A stretch of DNA of 64,000 nt, from positions 62,001 to 126,000 of the forward strand of contig CAZDUX010000010.1 of the NCBI GenBank assembly GCA_964508715.1, written 5' to 3'. The translations under genes and the position numbers were made by a program. Source of the DNA: JAKALX01 sp964508715. Its GTDB lineage: Bacteria > Chloroflexota > Dehalococcoidia > Tepidiformales > Tepidiformaceae. Below the pieces are notes generated by a model. The model searched no databases. It was not told the DNA's origin and saw nothing but the letters and a program-made list of their open reading frames with translations. How positions within the stretch are numbered: the stretch's first letter is position 1; every line of letters starts with the position of its first letter. Below are positions 52,045 through 59,939 of the stretch, in pieces.

Positions 52045-52062
52045 TGCCAACAGTTGTTGACA
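52045..52062. promoter_or_regulatory. 18-base near-palindrome, candidate TetR operator
   Basis: TGCCAACA-GT-TGTTGACA, the arms matching at seven of eight positions. It includes the -35 of the MBL promoter, so a bound repressor would block it. Confidence 0.6.
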
Positions 52063-52085
52063 GGGCCACCCGCGCCTCCTACCGT
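52057..52085 (+). promoter_or_regulatory. Promoter of the MBL-DinB genes
   Basis: TTGACA, 17 bases, TACCGT: a perfect -35, an ideal spacer and a -10 of TAnnnT type. Transcription should begin near 52092. Confidence 0.75.
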
Positions 52086-52097
52086 TAGCCCTCGCCC

Positions 52098-52122
52098 GGC
52101 AGCCACGGCCTCCGTGGCTGCC
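52098..52122 (+). other. 5'-leader hairpin
   Basis: GGCAGCCACGG-CCT-CCGTGGCTGCC, 11 perfect pairs a few bases from the predicted transcription start. It could stabilise the message or end the tetR transcript; there is no U-run. Confidence 0.6.
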
Positions 52123-52150
52123 ACGCATGGGAATCGCGAGGAGACGCAGC

Positions 52151-53053
52151 ATGCCAGATTCGATGGAGATTGTTTTCCTGGGGACGGGCAGCCCCCTCCA
52201 GAGTGCCGATCGTTGCGGCGCCGGGAATGTCATCAGCGCGGGCGGGACCAACGTGCTCGTCGACTGCGGCTGGGGCGCGTCACGGAGGCTGCGGCCCTCC
52301 GGGGTGGTGCCATCGAGCATCGATGTTGCCATCTTCACGCACATGCACACCGACCACATGACCGACTTCCCGGACTTCCTCTTCCAGCGCTGGACATCCG
52401 GTTCGGCAACACCGCTGCGGGTGTTCGGGCCAGACGGGACACAGGAGATGGTGGATGGCTTCCTCATGGCTCTGCGCAGGGATATCGGTTTCCGGCAGAA
52501 GCACCATGGCGACAAGCTGCACCCGGACGGCATCAAGGTGGAAGTCGCGGAAGTGCCAGTCTCCAGGACACCACTGGCGTTCCTGGAGGTAGGTGGAATC
52601 GCCTTCGAAGCGTTCGAGGTCGATCATTTTCCGGTTGTCCCGGCTTTTGGTTACCGGGTCACGCATGGTGGGTTGACTGCGGTGCTCTCGGGCGACACGT
52701 CGTTTTGCGAATCGCTGGCCGCAGCATCGCAAGGCGCCGACATGCTGGTCTGCGAAGCGATGAGTGCGCCGCTCCTCGCGCAGGTCCAATCGATGCTCCG
52801 GGGCGTGGGCCGCGGCAGGGAGGCAGACCTGTTGGACGATGTGCCGACCTACCACATCGCCACGGACGACATAGCGGGACTGGCGAAGCGCGCAGGTGTT
52901 GGCGAACTGGTCCTCTCGCACATCATTCCGCCGATTCCGAACGACACGGAACGCGAGGGCGAGTTCATGCAGGGTATGAGTGCCGTCTACGGCGGACCGA
53001 TTCGCGTGGCCCGTGATATGCAGCGTATCGCTGTGACAAAACGAGGCGCCTGA
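52151..53053 (+). CDS. MBL-fold metallohydrolase (RNase Z-like)
   Basis: The 300-residue enzyme starts MPDSMEIVFLGTGSPLQSADRCG behind GAGGAG. The metal-binding HMHTDHMTDFPD (HxHxDH), the SGDTSFC and VLSHIIPP strands fit the beta-lactamase fold of RNase Z and arylsulfatase-like hydrolases. The small size and lack of an exosite rather suggest a broad hydrolase than a tRNA maturase. It is in a two-gene unit with a DinB protein and probably under the TetR regulator upstream; the substrate may be the TetR ligand or a related xenobiotic, a guess. Confidence 0.88.
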   Translation: MPDSMEIVFLGTGSPLQSADRCGAGNVISAGGTNVLVDCGWGASRRLRPSGVVPSSIDVAIFTHMHTDHMTDFPDFLFQRWTSGSATPLRVFGPDGTQEMVDGFLMALRRDIGFRQKHHGDKLHPDGIKVEVAEVPVSRTPLAFLEVGGIAFEAFEVDHFPVVPAFGYRVTHGGLTAVLSGDTSFCESLAAASQGADMLVCEAMSAPLLAQVQSMLRGVGRGREADLLDDVPTYHIATDDIAGLAKRAGVGELVLSHIIPPIPNDTEREGEFMQGMSAVYGGPIRVARDMQRIAVTKRGA

Positions 53054-53631
53054 TGCCGTACGAAGAGATGTTCCTGGGATCGCTGAAAAACCGGATCCGG
53101 GCGATGAATGTCCTCTGGGAGCGGGCCGTGAGTGACCTGACACTGGAGCAGATGAACCACCACGAACGGGCGGGGGTTCTGCCGCTGGCGTTCAGCTTCA
53201 GCCACTACATTCGGGCGCAGGACCAGTCCATCAGTGGGCCATTCTTGCGGGAACCACCACTCTGGGTGAGCGGCGGGTGGCCGGCAAAGATCGGTGTGAG
53301 CGTCGACTCGTTCGGCCGCGAAGAGACGGTGGCGGAGATGGAGCAGCTCACGTTTGAAGATATCGACGCATGGCGGGCGTACCAGGCCGGGGTAATTGCC
53401 CGGACCAACACGCTGCTCCCATCAGTAACAGCGGAGCAACTCGCCGAAGTTCTCCTGCCGAAACTGCCACCGAACATGCAGAACATCTTCTGTGGGATCG
53501 TGATCGGGGCAAACGCCCCGCTGCGGAAGCTCGAGGTGCTGGAGTGCTTCATCTATCAGCACGGACTTCGCCACATGGGCGAAATCGAGCACGGCCGGGC
53601 ACTTGTCGGTCTCGGCGGCATGACGAGTTAG
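53053..53631 (+). CDS. DinB-like four-helix protein
   Basis: A 192-residue, all-helical protein starting MPYEEMFLGSLKNRIRAMN, its ATG sharing one base with the preceding TGA. A metal site of DinB type is suggested by the His pairs in MNHHERAG, FSFSHYIRAQDQS and YQHGLRHMGEIEHG. DinB/DUF664 proteins include thiol-transferases with low-molecular-weight thiols and enzymes of unknown activity. With its MBL partner it may form a detoxification pair; that is inference. Confidence 0.7.
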   Translation: MPYEEMFLGSLKNRIRAMNVLWERAVSDLTLEQMNHHERAGVLPLAFSFSHYIRAQDQSISGPFLREPPLWVSGGWPAKIGVSVDSFGREETVAEMEQLTFEDIDAWRAYQAGVIARTNTLLPSVTAEQLAEVLLPKLPPNMQNIFCGIVIGANAPLRKLEVLECFIYQHGLRHMGEIEHGRALVGLGGMTS

Positions 53632-53657
53632 AGCCGAGCAGTCCAACGTGCTCACCA

Positions 53658-53688
53658 CCAGGGGTCCCCGTTTGACGGGGGCCCCTGG
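53658..53688. terminator. Bidirectional hairpin
   Basis: CCAGGGGTCCCCGT and ACGGGGGCCCCTGG pair through most of their length around a TTG loop, between the DinB gene and a convergent surface-protein gene. There is no U-run. Confidence 0.6.
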
Positions 53689-53708
53689 CGTATCGACTCT
53701 GCGGTGTG

Positions 53709-54392
53709 CTAGCGCGACCGGCGGCTGTACCCGAGGCCAAGCAGGCCGAACCCGGTGCTCGCAATTGCGAGGGCGATGAGGAGAAGCCCGCTGTTGGCAC
53801 CCGAATCGGTCCCGCCGGTATCGCCGGAGCCCGTAACCGGCGGGACAACCGTCACGGTCGGTTTGGGGGCAATGGGCGTGGCACTCGCCAGCGGGGGCGT
53901 GGTGGGGGTTGGCGGAGCAACCGTGGGTGTTGGCGGCGGAACCTGGCCAATGGTGAAGTGAACGGCTGCGTGAACGCAGGTCCGGTTCTCCTGGGCAACG
54001 AGGATCCAGTAGACCCCGTCCGGCGCCTGCGGGACGGTGAAGTTGAGGTAGGCCTCGCCGTTTGCACCGACAGTGCCCTGTGCGACCACCGGGTCACCGG
54101 CTGAGCGGAAAATGGCGTTGACCGCCTGATCTGGCAGGAAGTTCCAGATGTGCAACTGGGCGGTGCTGCCACCCGGGCCCTTGTTGGGGGACACGGAGAC
54201 CTGTGGCTGATAGTCAGCCACACCCGCCTGGATCAGCGGCTCGGCAGTGGAGCATGGCTCCGGCGGGGCGGCTGAGGCCGTGCGCGGCGACAGTGCCACG
54301 ACACCAGCCGCAAACACTGCCAGGAGGAACGTGAGGGTGGTAATCCCTGCCAGGGCTGCGAGTGAGCGGCCCGGCGCTTCTTTCCATTTCAT
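53709..54392 (-). CDS. Exported protein with Ig-like domain and Pro/Thr stalk
   Basis: The 227-residue protein starts MKWKEAPGRSLAALAGITT behind GGAGAG, with a signal peptide ending near SPRTASAA. A beta-rich domain (residues about 60-140) with two Cys (PCSTAEP, RTCVHAAV) is followed by a Pro/Thr-rich stalk, a C-terminal hydrophobic segment (GLLLIALAIASTGFGLLGLGY) and the basic tail SRRSR. This resembles a wall/membrane-anchored surface protein, though no LPxTG motif precedes the helix. The last two features resemble exosortase/rhombosortase-type anchors only superficially. Function unknown. Confidence 0.75.
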   Translation of the reverse strand: MKWKEAPGRSLAALAGITTLTFLLAVFAAGVVALSPRTASAAPPEPCSTAEPLIQAGVADYQPQVSVSPNKGPGGSTAQLHIWNFLPDQAVNAIFRSAGDPVVAQGTVGANGEAYLNFTVPQAPDGVYWILVAQENRTCVHAAVHFTIGQVPPPTPTVAPPTPTTPPLASATPIAPKPTVTVVPPVTGSGDTGGTDSGANSGLLLIALAIASTGFGLLGLGYSRRSR

Positions 54393-54609
54393 TGACGTCT
54401 CTCCAACGTTTGTTTTGCCACCATGCGTATCTTTACCCCAAATTTCATTGAAATGCGAGAGGGCAGGACGCCTCAGATCCATTCAGGACGGGGGTTTTGC
54501 CTGAGACGGAGCAATATTGACCCTGAATTCGGGCCCTCACCCCGACCAGGTGGACCACGTTCTGCGTCCGAGTGGCACCGAAACGGGCCGGACCCTAAGC
54601 TTGCACCCC

Positions 54610-55356
54610 ATGGCAGATCCGCTCGTTATTGGTCATGCATGTGCAGCTGGCGAGGCACCAGCGAATACCCTCGCCGGGGTGCGCGCAGCACTCGATGCCG
54701 GTTGTGAGGCGATGGAAATAGACGTCCAACTCTGTGCGGACGGCGTACCCGTCCTGATGCACGACGAGACCGTCGACCGGACAACCAACCTCTCAGGGCC
54801 GGTACGCACCTCGAGCCTCGAGGCGCTCCTCGGCGCTGACGCCGGTGATGGAGAGCCCGTGCCGACGCTCGACCAGGTTCTGCAACTCGTTGAGGGCCGC
54901 CTAACGGTGATGTGCGAGTTGAAAGCGACGCCCGCCGAGCCCGAGTATGACCAGCGCCTGGTCGATGCAGTGCTCGGTGTCATCGCTTCGCACGATGCTC
55001 GCTCCTGGACAGCGATCCATTCCTTCCACCCGGATATCGTCGCTCAGGCACGGGCAAGCGACCCGCGGATCTCGGCAGCGATTATCAATGCGCCGGTGTT
55101 TGGAGAGCAGATTGACCGGCTGCTCGGCGGGCTGATCAAGCGAAACGGGCAAGCGATTTCAGTCGAGCATCACGGTGTCACTCGCGAGCTCATCCTCAAG
55201 GCGAAGCGCCGCCAGGTAACGGTCTGGGCGTGGACGGCCGACAAGGAAGCCGACTGGGTGCGAATCATGGATGCGGGTGTCGATGGGATCATCACCAACG
55301 TCCCTCACCGGCTCCGGGAGTTCCTTCGGCAGCGGGCCGGAGCCAGTCACGCGTGA
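54610..55356 (+). CDS. Glycerophosphodiester phosphodiesterase
   Basis: The 248-residue TIM-barrel enzyme starts MADPLVIGHACAAGEAPANT, chosen because the catalytic His (GHACAAG) should be near the N-terminus; TAAGCT lies eight bases upstream. EIDVQLCADGVPVLMHDETVDRTT holds the metal-binding Glu and Asp and the second catalytic His, and VWAWTADK and GVDGIITNVP close the barrel. It hydrolyses glycerophosphodiesters to glycerol-3-phosphate. HxxG replaces the common HRG. No signal peptide is seen, so it is cytosolic. Confidence 0.92.
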   Translation: MADPLVIGHACAAGEAPANTLAGVRAALDAGCEAMEIDVQLCADGVPVLMHDETVDRTTNLSGPVRTSSLEALLGADAGDGEPVPTLDQVLQLVEGRLTVMCELKATPAEPEYDQRLVDAVLGVIASHDARSWTAIHSFHPDIVAQARASDPRISAAIINAPVFGEQIDRLLGGLIKRNGQAISVEHHGVTRELILKAKRRQVTVWAWTADKEADWVRIMDAGVDGIITNVPHRLREFLRQRAGASHA

Positions 55357-55395
55357 TCTCGAGCCAGCAACCCATGCTCGTCGAGTAACGGCCAC

Positions 55396-57222
55396 CTACC
55401 AGGCGCCACCGCCACCGCCACCACCGCCGCCACCTGCACCACCGCCGCCCCCGCCTGAACTACCCGGTGTACTCGACATCGTCGATGACATGCTCGATGA
55501 AAAGCCCTGCAGGCCGCTCGAGAACGCAGCAACCTGGAACGCTCCGGCACCGCTATACCAGCCGGATGTCGAAGCCTCGGCCTGATCTTCGAGCCCCTTG
55601 AAGGCGTTGGCCCACTTGTCGACGCAATCGAAGACGATTGCATAGGGCAGGTAGCGCGCGAACTTGTCGAGGATATTCTGCTGTTCATTGAAATCCTGGA
55701 TTCGGGTCTCCGCAGTTGTTATGTAGAGACGGAACCCAAGGACACGGCGCAACGCTTCGCTGCCGGCAGCCGTGCGGCGGGCCATTGCGCGTGAGAGTGG
55801 CAGCATCACGAGGCCGGCGAGCGCAACCGGTGCGAAGATGAGCGACCGGCCAAAGAGGTAGCCACCTGCAACCGCGAGGCCAACCCCGATAGCGATCAGC
55901 CCGAATCCTGCAAGAAGCCAGAGGGTGCGGGCGGTCTCCGGCCTTGCACTGAACCATTTGCGCGACATCGCATCGTCGTAGAGGTCGCCTTTCACCTTCG
56001 AGAGTTTCTCAGCGAACTTGTTCTTCAGGCTCGAGATCTTGACTTCCCCGCCCGAGGCGAAGAGGGCATCGTAGAGGGTGCGCTCGTACTGCTTGAGGTC
56101 GCTCTCGCGGTCGACCCTGGTGAGTTGCCAGTCCTTCTTGCCGAACCAGCCTTCCTTCGGGATCTCGGTGATGTGCAGGTAGCCTCGTACAGCCAGGTCG
56201 ATGATCGTGGCCGAGATATCACGTGTGTCGGCGCGTTCGTCCAGGATGACACCCATCTCGCCCGGCCGAAGGTCGTCGGGTGGCAGGAATTCGACCACGA
56301 TATCGTGGTGTTCGAAGAGCGGTGCGATATGTTCGCCGGGATCATTCGTGAGGTAGTGAAGCGTCTTGAAGCGGCGGTCGCGGCCATTGCGCCACCAGAG
56401 CATGCCGACCCCGGCGGCGGAAAGGAGTCCAACGACACCCATGCCGCCAAACTCGATCCAGTCAAGCTCGAAGAAGTCGGCGATTGTTGTGCGTTTCTCG
56501 AACTTCGGGGGCTGCAGCGCGACCACGCCCTGGGGGAAGCCGGCGCGAACCGTCAGCTGTTCCCCGGCGAACAGCGATGAGCTCGTGGTGTAGCGGATAT
56601 CGCTCCCATCCACTTCCATGGTGCACGGGGTTAGCGACCCCTGGCCGCCTTCGAAACAGTCGCCCACAACCCGCGTGCCTTCGGGTAGATGGACGAGGAC
56701 CGTGGCCCGCGTGATCCCGACCGGCCAGGTCCCGGTCGCGTTCCAATAGAGTTCGTCGTGGTCGCTATAGCCATCGAGGAGCCCGGCAATCTGGTACTGG
56801 ATGACATAGGTCTGTTTGCCGGTGACTGTCCGATTGGCATCGCCGATCTTTGCTCGCAGGTAGTCGCCTTCGTCGGTCACTTCATAGGTAATTGGCCTGC
56901 CGTTGGCATCGGTGACCGCGCTGAACCTGATGGCGTAGACACGGTCATGGTTCTTTGGGCAGGGGACAACGGGTGTCGGCGTGGCATCGTTCTTGGGCTG
57001 AACGCAGGGGACCTTGTAGTAAAGGTCACGGTAGATGCCATGGTGAGCTTCACGGCGAAAGTCGACCTGGATCTGCTCGGTGACAACCAGCGTGCCATCG
57101 GGGCGGACGGTCGCATCGATGGCGAAATCATCGATCACCCAGGCCTCGGCGGCGGCCGCATGTTGAACGACGCCAAGCACTGCGAGCGAGAGGACCGCGA
57201 CGAGCAGCATGAATCGCTTCAT
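55396..57222 (-). CDS. DUF2207 membrane protein
   Basis: The 608-residue protein has a signal peptide (MKRFMLLVAVLSLAVLGVVQHAAA), an extracytoplasmic DUF2207 domain (WVIDDFAIDATVRPDGTLVVTEQIQVDF), a helix near 265, a cytoplasmic domain, two more helices near 440-480 and a glycine-rich C-terminal tail (GGGGGGAGGGGGGGGGG). DUF2207 proteins are widespread, lacking an assigned function. The start is the ATG six bases after TAGGAT. The gene follows hemW by nine bases. Confidence 0.85.
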   Translation of the reverse strand: MKRFMLLVAVLSLAVLGVVQHAAAAEAWVIDDFAIDATVRPDGTLVVTEQIQVDFRREAHHGIYRDLYYKVPCVQPKNDATPTPVVPCPKNHDRVYAIRFSAVTDANGRPITYEVTDEGDYLRAKIGDANRTVTGKQTYVIQYQIAGLLDGYSDHDELYWNATGTWPVGITRATVLVHLPEGTRVVGDCFEGGQGSLTPCTMEVDGSDIRYTTSSSLFAGEQLTVRAGFPQGVVALQPPKFEKRTTIADFFELDWIEFGGMGVVGLLSAAGVGMLWWRNGRDRRFKTLHYLTNDPGEHIAPLFEHHDIVVEFLPPDDLRPGEMGVILDERADTRDISATIIDLAVRGYLHITEIPKEGWFGKKDWQLTRVDRESDLKQYERTLYDALFASGGEVKISSLKNKFAEKLSKVKGDLYDDAMSRKWFSARPETARTLWLLAGFGLIAIGVGLAVAGGYLFGRSLIFAPVALAGLVMLPLSRAMARRTAAGSEALRRVLGFRLYITTAETRIQDFNEQQNILDKFARYLPYAIVFDCVDKWANAFKGLEDQAEASTSGWYSGAGAFQVAAFSSGLQGFSSSMSSTMSSTPGSSGGGGGGAGGGGGGGGGGAW

Positions 57223-57228
57223 GGGCGA

Positions 57229-57234
57229 ATCCTA
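57229..57234 (-). promoter_or_regulatory. Possible -10 TAGGAT before the DUF2207 gene
   Basis: TAGGAT-TCGCCC-ATG on the minus strand at leaderless spacing. Its TAG is also the hemW stop codon, so the match may be partly coincidental. Confidence 0.35.
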
Positions 57235-58440
57235 GCCGGGGTCAGCGTTTGGTGCAGGCGGGATCAGGAGCCGGGAATCGATGGAATCGAGATGGGCGAG
57301 GGCGCGCACGGAGATCTCACCATGGAGAAGGCGCCCGGCGCGTGTAAGCCGGATATTGCTATCACGGCTGATGACCCCGGCTGCTTCGGCCTCCGCGAGA
57401 GGCTCACCAAGGACGGTATCGAGCAGCAGGCCGAACCGCTGCCGGAACGCCTCCGGGTTGAAGCCTTCGAGACGGCGGAGGGCGAGCGTAACCCAGTCGA
57501 AAATTGCTGTTGCAGGGTCGGGGCGATAGGCATGCTGGAGAGCGGGCCGTGGGTTGCCGCTCCCCGCCTGCTCCATGCGGGCGATGTAGACACGCGGGTG
57601 ACCGACATTTTCGTAGCGTTCACCGCCCAGGTAGCCGTGGGCGCCCGCACCGAGTGCGAGGTAGTCGCCGCCAGTCCAATACACCTGGTTATGACGGGAG
57701 CGGTGCCCCTGCCGGGCCCAGTTGCTGATCTCATACTGCTCGAAGCCGGCAGCGGCCATGAGGTCCGTCGCGAGCTCGTACAGAGCGGCAGTGTCATCGG
57801 GGCCGAGCGGCTGAACGGCACCCGATTCGACACGCCGGGCAAGCCTCGTACCATCCTCGACAGTGAGGGCGTAGAGGGAGAGGTGATCGGGGCCGAGCGC
57901 GATCGCTCGCTCGAGGCTCGTCTTGAAGGTCTCGGGGCACTGACCCGGCAGGCCGTAAATGAGGTCGAGGCCGACACTCGCAACCCCGGCGGTGCGGGCG
58001 TTCGCGATGGATTGGTCGATGGCCTCGGGTGAGTGGATGCGATCGAGAAAGCGAAGTTCGGCGGGATCGAAACTCTGGGCGCCAAAGGAGACACGATTCA
58101 CGCCGGCGGCCACGAGTTCGCAAAGCTGGGCCGCACCGGTCGTGCCGGGATTGGCTTCGAGGCTGACCTCGGCTCCATCCGCAAAAGGTGCGGCCGAGCG
58201 CATCGCTTCCAGCATGGCCGCCACGTCACTCGCGGGGATTTCGCCCGGCGTTCCACCACCGAAGGCAACCGTGGCGACGGTACGGCCGGCGAGCAATGAC
58301 GCGGCCGCCGCTATCTCGGCCAGGACCGCCTCACGGTACGCATCCTTGAGGTTATCCATGCCGGCGTAAGCGTTGAAGTCGCAGTAGCCGCACTTGATGG
58401 TGCAAAACGGGATGTGGACATAGATCGAGATGGGGTTCAT
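57232..58440 (-). CDS. hemW: Radical SAM protein HemW (heme chaperone)
   Basis: A 402-residue radical SAM protein with CTIKCGYCDF: the C-x3-C-x2-C cluster motif followed by Phe rather than the fourth Cys that marks coproporphyrinogen oxidase HemN. That substitution places it with HemW, which inserts haem rather than making it. The TIM-barrel segments VAFGGGTPGEIP and VSFGAQSFDPAEL and the HemN C-domain are present. The ATG overlaps the preceding GDPD stop by four bases. Haem delivery agrees with the respiratory and NnrS-type genes in this window. Confidence 0.93.
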   Translation of the reverse strand: MNPISIYVHIPFCTIKCGYCDFNAYAGMDNLKDAYREAVLAEIAAAASLLAGRTVATVAFGGGTPGEIPASDVAAMLEAMRSAAPFADGAEVSLEANPGTTGAAQLCELVAAGVNRVSFGAQSFDPAELRFLDRIHSPEAIDQSIANARTAGVASVGLDLIYGLPGQCPETFKTSLERAIALGPDHLSLYALTVEDGTRLARRVESGAVQPLGPDDTAALYELATDLMAAAGFEQYEISNWARQGHRSRHNQVYWTGGDYLALGAGAHGYLGGERYENVGHPRVYIARMEQAGSGNPRPALQHAYRPDPATAIFDWVTLALRRLEGFNPEAFRQRFGLLLDTVLGEPLAEAEAAGVISRDSNIRLTRAGRLLHGEISVRALAHLDSIDSRLLIPPAPNADPG

Positions 58441-59150
58441 CGCTCGAGCCCCAGTGTTTCACGAACCGCCTGCACCCGGTGGGTGGTGATGCCGTCGACG
58501 CCCCAGTCGTGGAGTTCGGCTGCACGGGCGAGGTCATCGACCGTCCATGCGACGACAAGCAGGCCGCGTTCGTGGAGACGTTCGACGATCGCCCGCGTGA
58601 GAAGGGAGTGGCGGCAGGAGATACCGCGGGGCAGCCTGTCACGATCAAAGACGGAGACAAACAGATCGAGCTTGGCGGCGACGTCGATCGAGTAGAAGGT
58701 ATCGACCTCGGGCAGGAGGCTGTGGACAGAGCGAAGGATGGTCCATTGCTGCGAGCTGGCGGCAATGCGGACCGGTGTGTCGGTATCGTCCAGCGCACGG
58801 CGAATGAGCTGGGCAGCTTCCTCGCCCCCGTTCTTGAGATCCAGGAAGATGCTGGCCTTCCCCGCGGTCTCGCGGAGGAGTTCAGCGAGGCCGAATGGCT
58901 TGCGCGGGGCCCAGCGGAGGTACCATTTCTCGAAGAGCAGGGGGATGGGGTACATGGCTCGTTCGTGGCGGGCTTCGAAGCGGCCGGCGTGGACCCAGAG
59001 GTCGATCTCGAGGAAGTCAGCGCCTGATTCGATACCCGTCCGGGCAAGGCGGGCACTGTTGCCGGCGGCGTGAGCGATGAGCGCCGGGGGATGCCGGAAA
59101 GCCGGATGGCCGGCATCGCTGGCCAGGTGCGGGCGGGCCGAGTCGTGAAT
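58437..59150 (-). CDS. GDPD-like phosphodiesterase without a standard start codon
   Basis: The visible ATG (MYPIPLLFEKW) is too late: translating upstream in the same frame adds a GDPD N-terminus, ALIAHAAGNSARLARTGIESG and FLEIDLWVHAGRFEARHE, with the catalytic His and metal-binding Glu/Asp. This frame runs to the crp stop with no ATG, GTG or TTG. The likeliest start is ATT, six bases behind GGAG, which itself overlaps the crp TAG. About 237 residues. ENT, usual after the first His, is missing, so it is a divergent GDPD. Its stop overlaps the hemW start (ATGA). CTG at 59126 is another candidate. Confidence 0.75.
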   Translation of the reverse strand: MHDSARPHLASDAGHPAFRHPPALIAHAAGNSARLARTGIESGADFLEIDLWVHAGRFEARHERAMYPIPLLFEKWYLRWAPRKPFGLAELLRETAGKASIFLDLKNGGEEAAQLIRRALDDTDTPVRIAASSQQWTILRSVHSLLPEVDTFYSIDVAAKLDLFVSVFDRDRLPRGISCRHSLLTRAIVERLHERGLLVVAWTVDDLARAAELHDWGVDGITTHRVQAVRETLGLER

Positions 59151-59159
59151 CGTGAGCTC

Positions 59160-59939
59160 CTATGGCGCGAACGTGCTCGGCTGCGAGCTGACGGGGTGGC
59201 GGGGCGAGACCGGGAGGTCGCCGTTCGCAATGTCATCGAGAAGGTCTTCGTCGCCGATCCGATAGCCATCGGCGATGGGGACGATCGCACCAAGGGTAAC
59301 GAAGCGGCTGAGCAGCGCAGTCACCGTCTCGCGGCTGGTCCCGATCGTCTGCGCGAGTTCCTGGTGGGTGAGACCGAGATAGATGACACCTGCTTCCTGG
59401 CGATTCAGTAGGGTATCGGCAAGGCGCGCGGAGACCGGCTTCGAGACGAGATTCATGAACGAGCGCTGCATACCGGCGAGGCGCCGGGCCATGAGCTCGG
59501 CCATGGCGAAGCCAAGCTTGGGCGACTGCTGCATGAGGTGGAGGAAGTCTTCCCAGGAGATGCTGACCGCCACGGTCTCATCAATAGCCTGGGCGCAGGC
59601 GGTGCGCTCATCTTCGGCAACGGTCGCCATGTCGCCCACGACGTCTCCTTTGGCAACGACGTCGAGGATGATCTCCTTGCCGTTCTCGGCAACCTGGTAG
59701 ATCTTCACACGGCCTTTGAGGAGGAGGTATACACGCTCGACGGGGTCGCCGGTGGAGAAGAGCACCTGGCGCGGCTTGAAGCGGCGCTCGGTGAGCATCG
59801 GGATGAGGCGCTCGAGTTCCTCGTCGCTGAGGACGCTCATGAGGCGGCTGAGCTGGCGCAGATACCAGGCGATGGAGCGCTGGAGGGCCTGCTTGCTGCG
59901 CGGCGCCGGTGTGTTGCGTGCGGCGGTATCCGTTGTCAT
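59160..59939 (-). CDS. Crp/Fnr-family transcriptional regulator
   Basis: The 259-residue protein has a cyclic-nucleotide-binding domain (RQVLFSTGDPVERVYLLLKGRVKIY, GDVVGDMATVAEDERTACAQ) and a Crp helix-turn-helix (GLTHQELAQTIGTSRETVTALLSRF), with extended, Pro/Ser-rich ends. There is no N-terminal Cys cluster, so it is of CRP rather than oxygen-sensing FNR type. It overlaps the SirB1 gene by four bases and is followed in frame by the GDPD. It is a candidate for binding the TGTGA-N6-TCACT site before the NnrS-like gene. Confidence 0.93.
   Translation of the reverse strand: MTTDTAARNTPAPRSKQALQRSIAWYLRQLSRLMSVLSDEELERLIPMLTERRFKPRQVLFSTGDPVERVYLLLKGRVKIYQVAENGKEIILDVVAKGDVVGDMATVAEDERTACAQAIDETVAVSISWEDFLHLMQQSPKLGFAMAELMARRLAGMQRSFMNLVSKPVSARLADTLLNRQEAGVIYLGLTHQELAQTIGTSRETVTALLSRFVTLGAIVPIADGYRIGDEDLLDDIANGDLPVSPRHPVSSQPSTFAP

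Noticed and set aside
53709..54482. LPxTG-type sortase substrate
   Set aside because: The C-terminal helix and basic tail fit a surface anchor, but no LPxTG-like motif precedes the helix.
58352..59293. Ser/Arg-rich minus-strand frame over the GDPD
   Set aside because: Frame-shifted shadow of the GDPD and hemW starts; the true frame carries the GDPD motifs.
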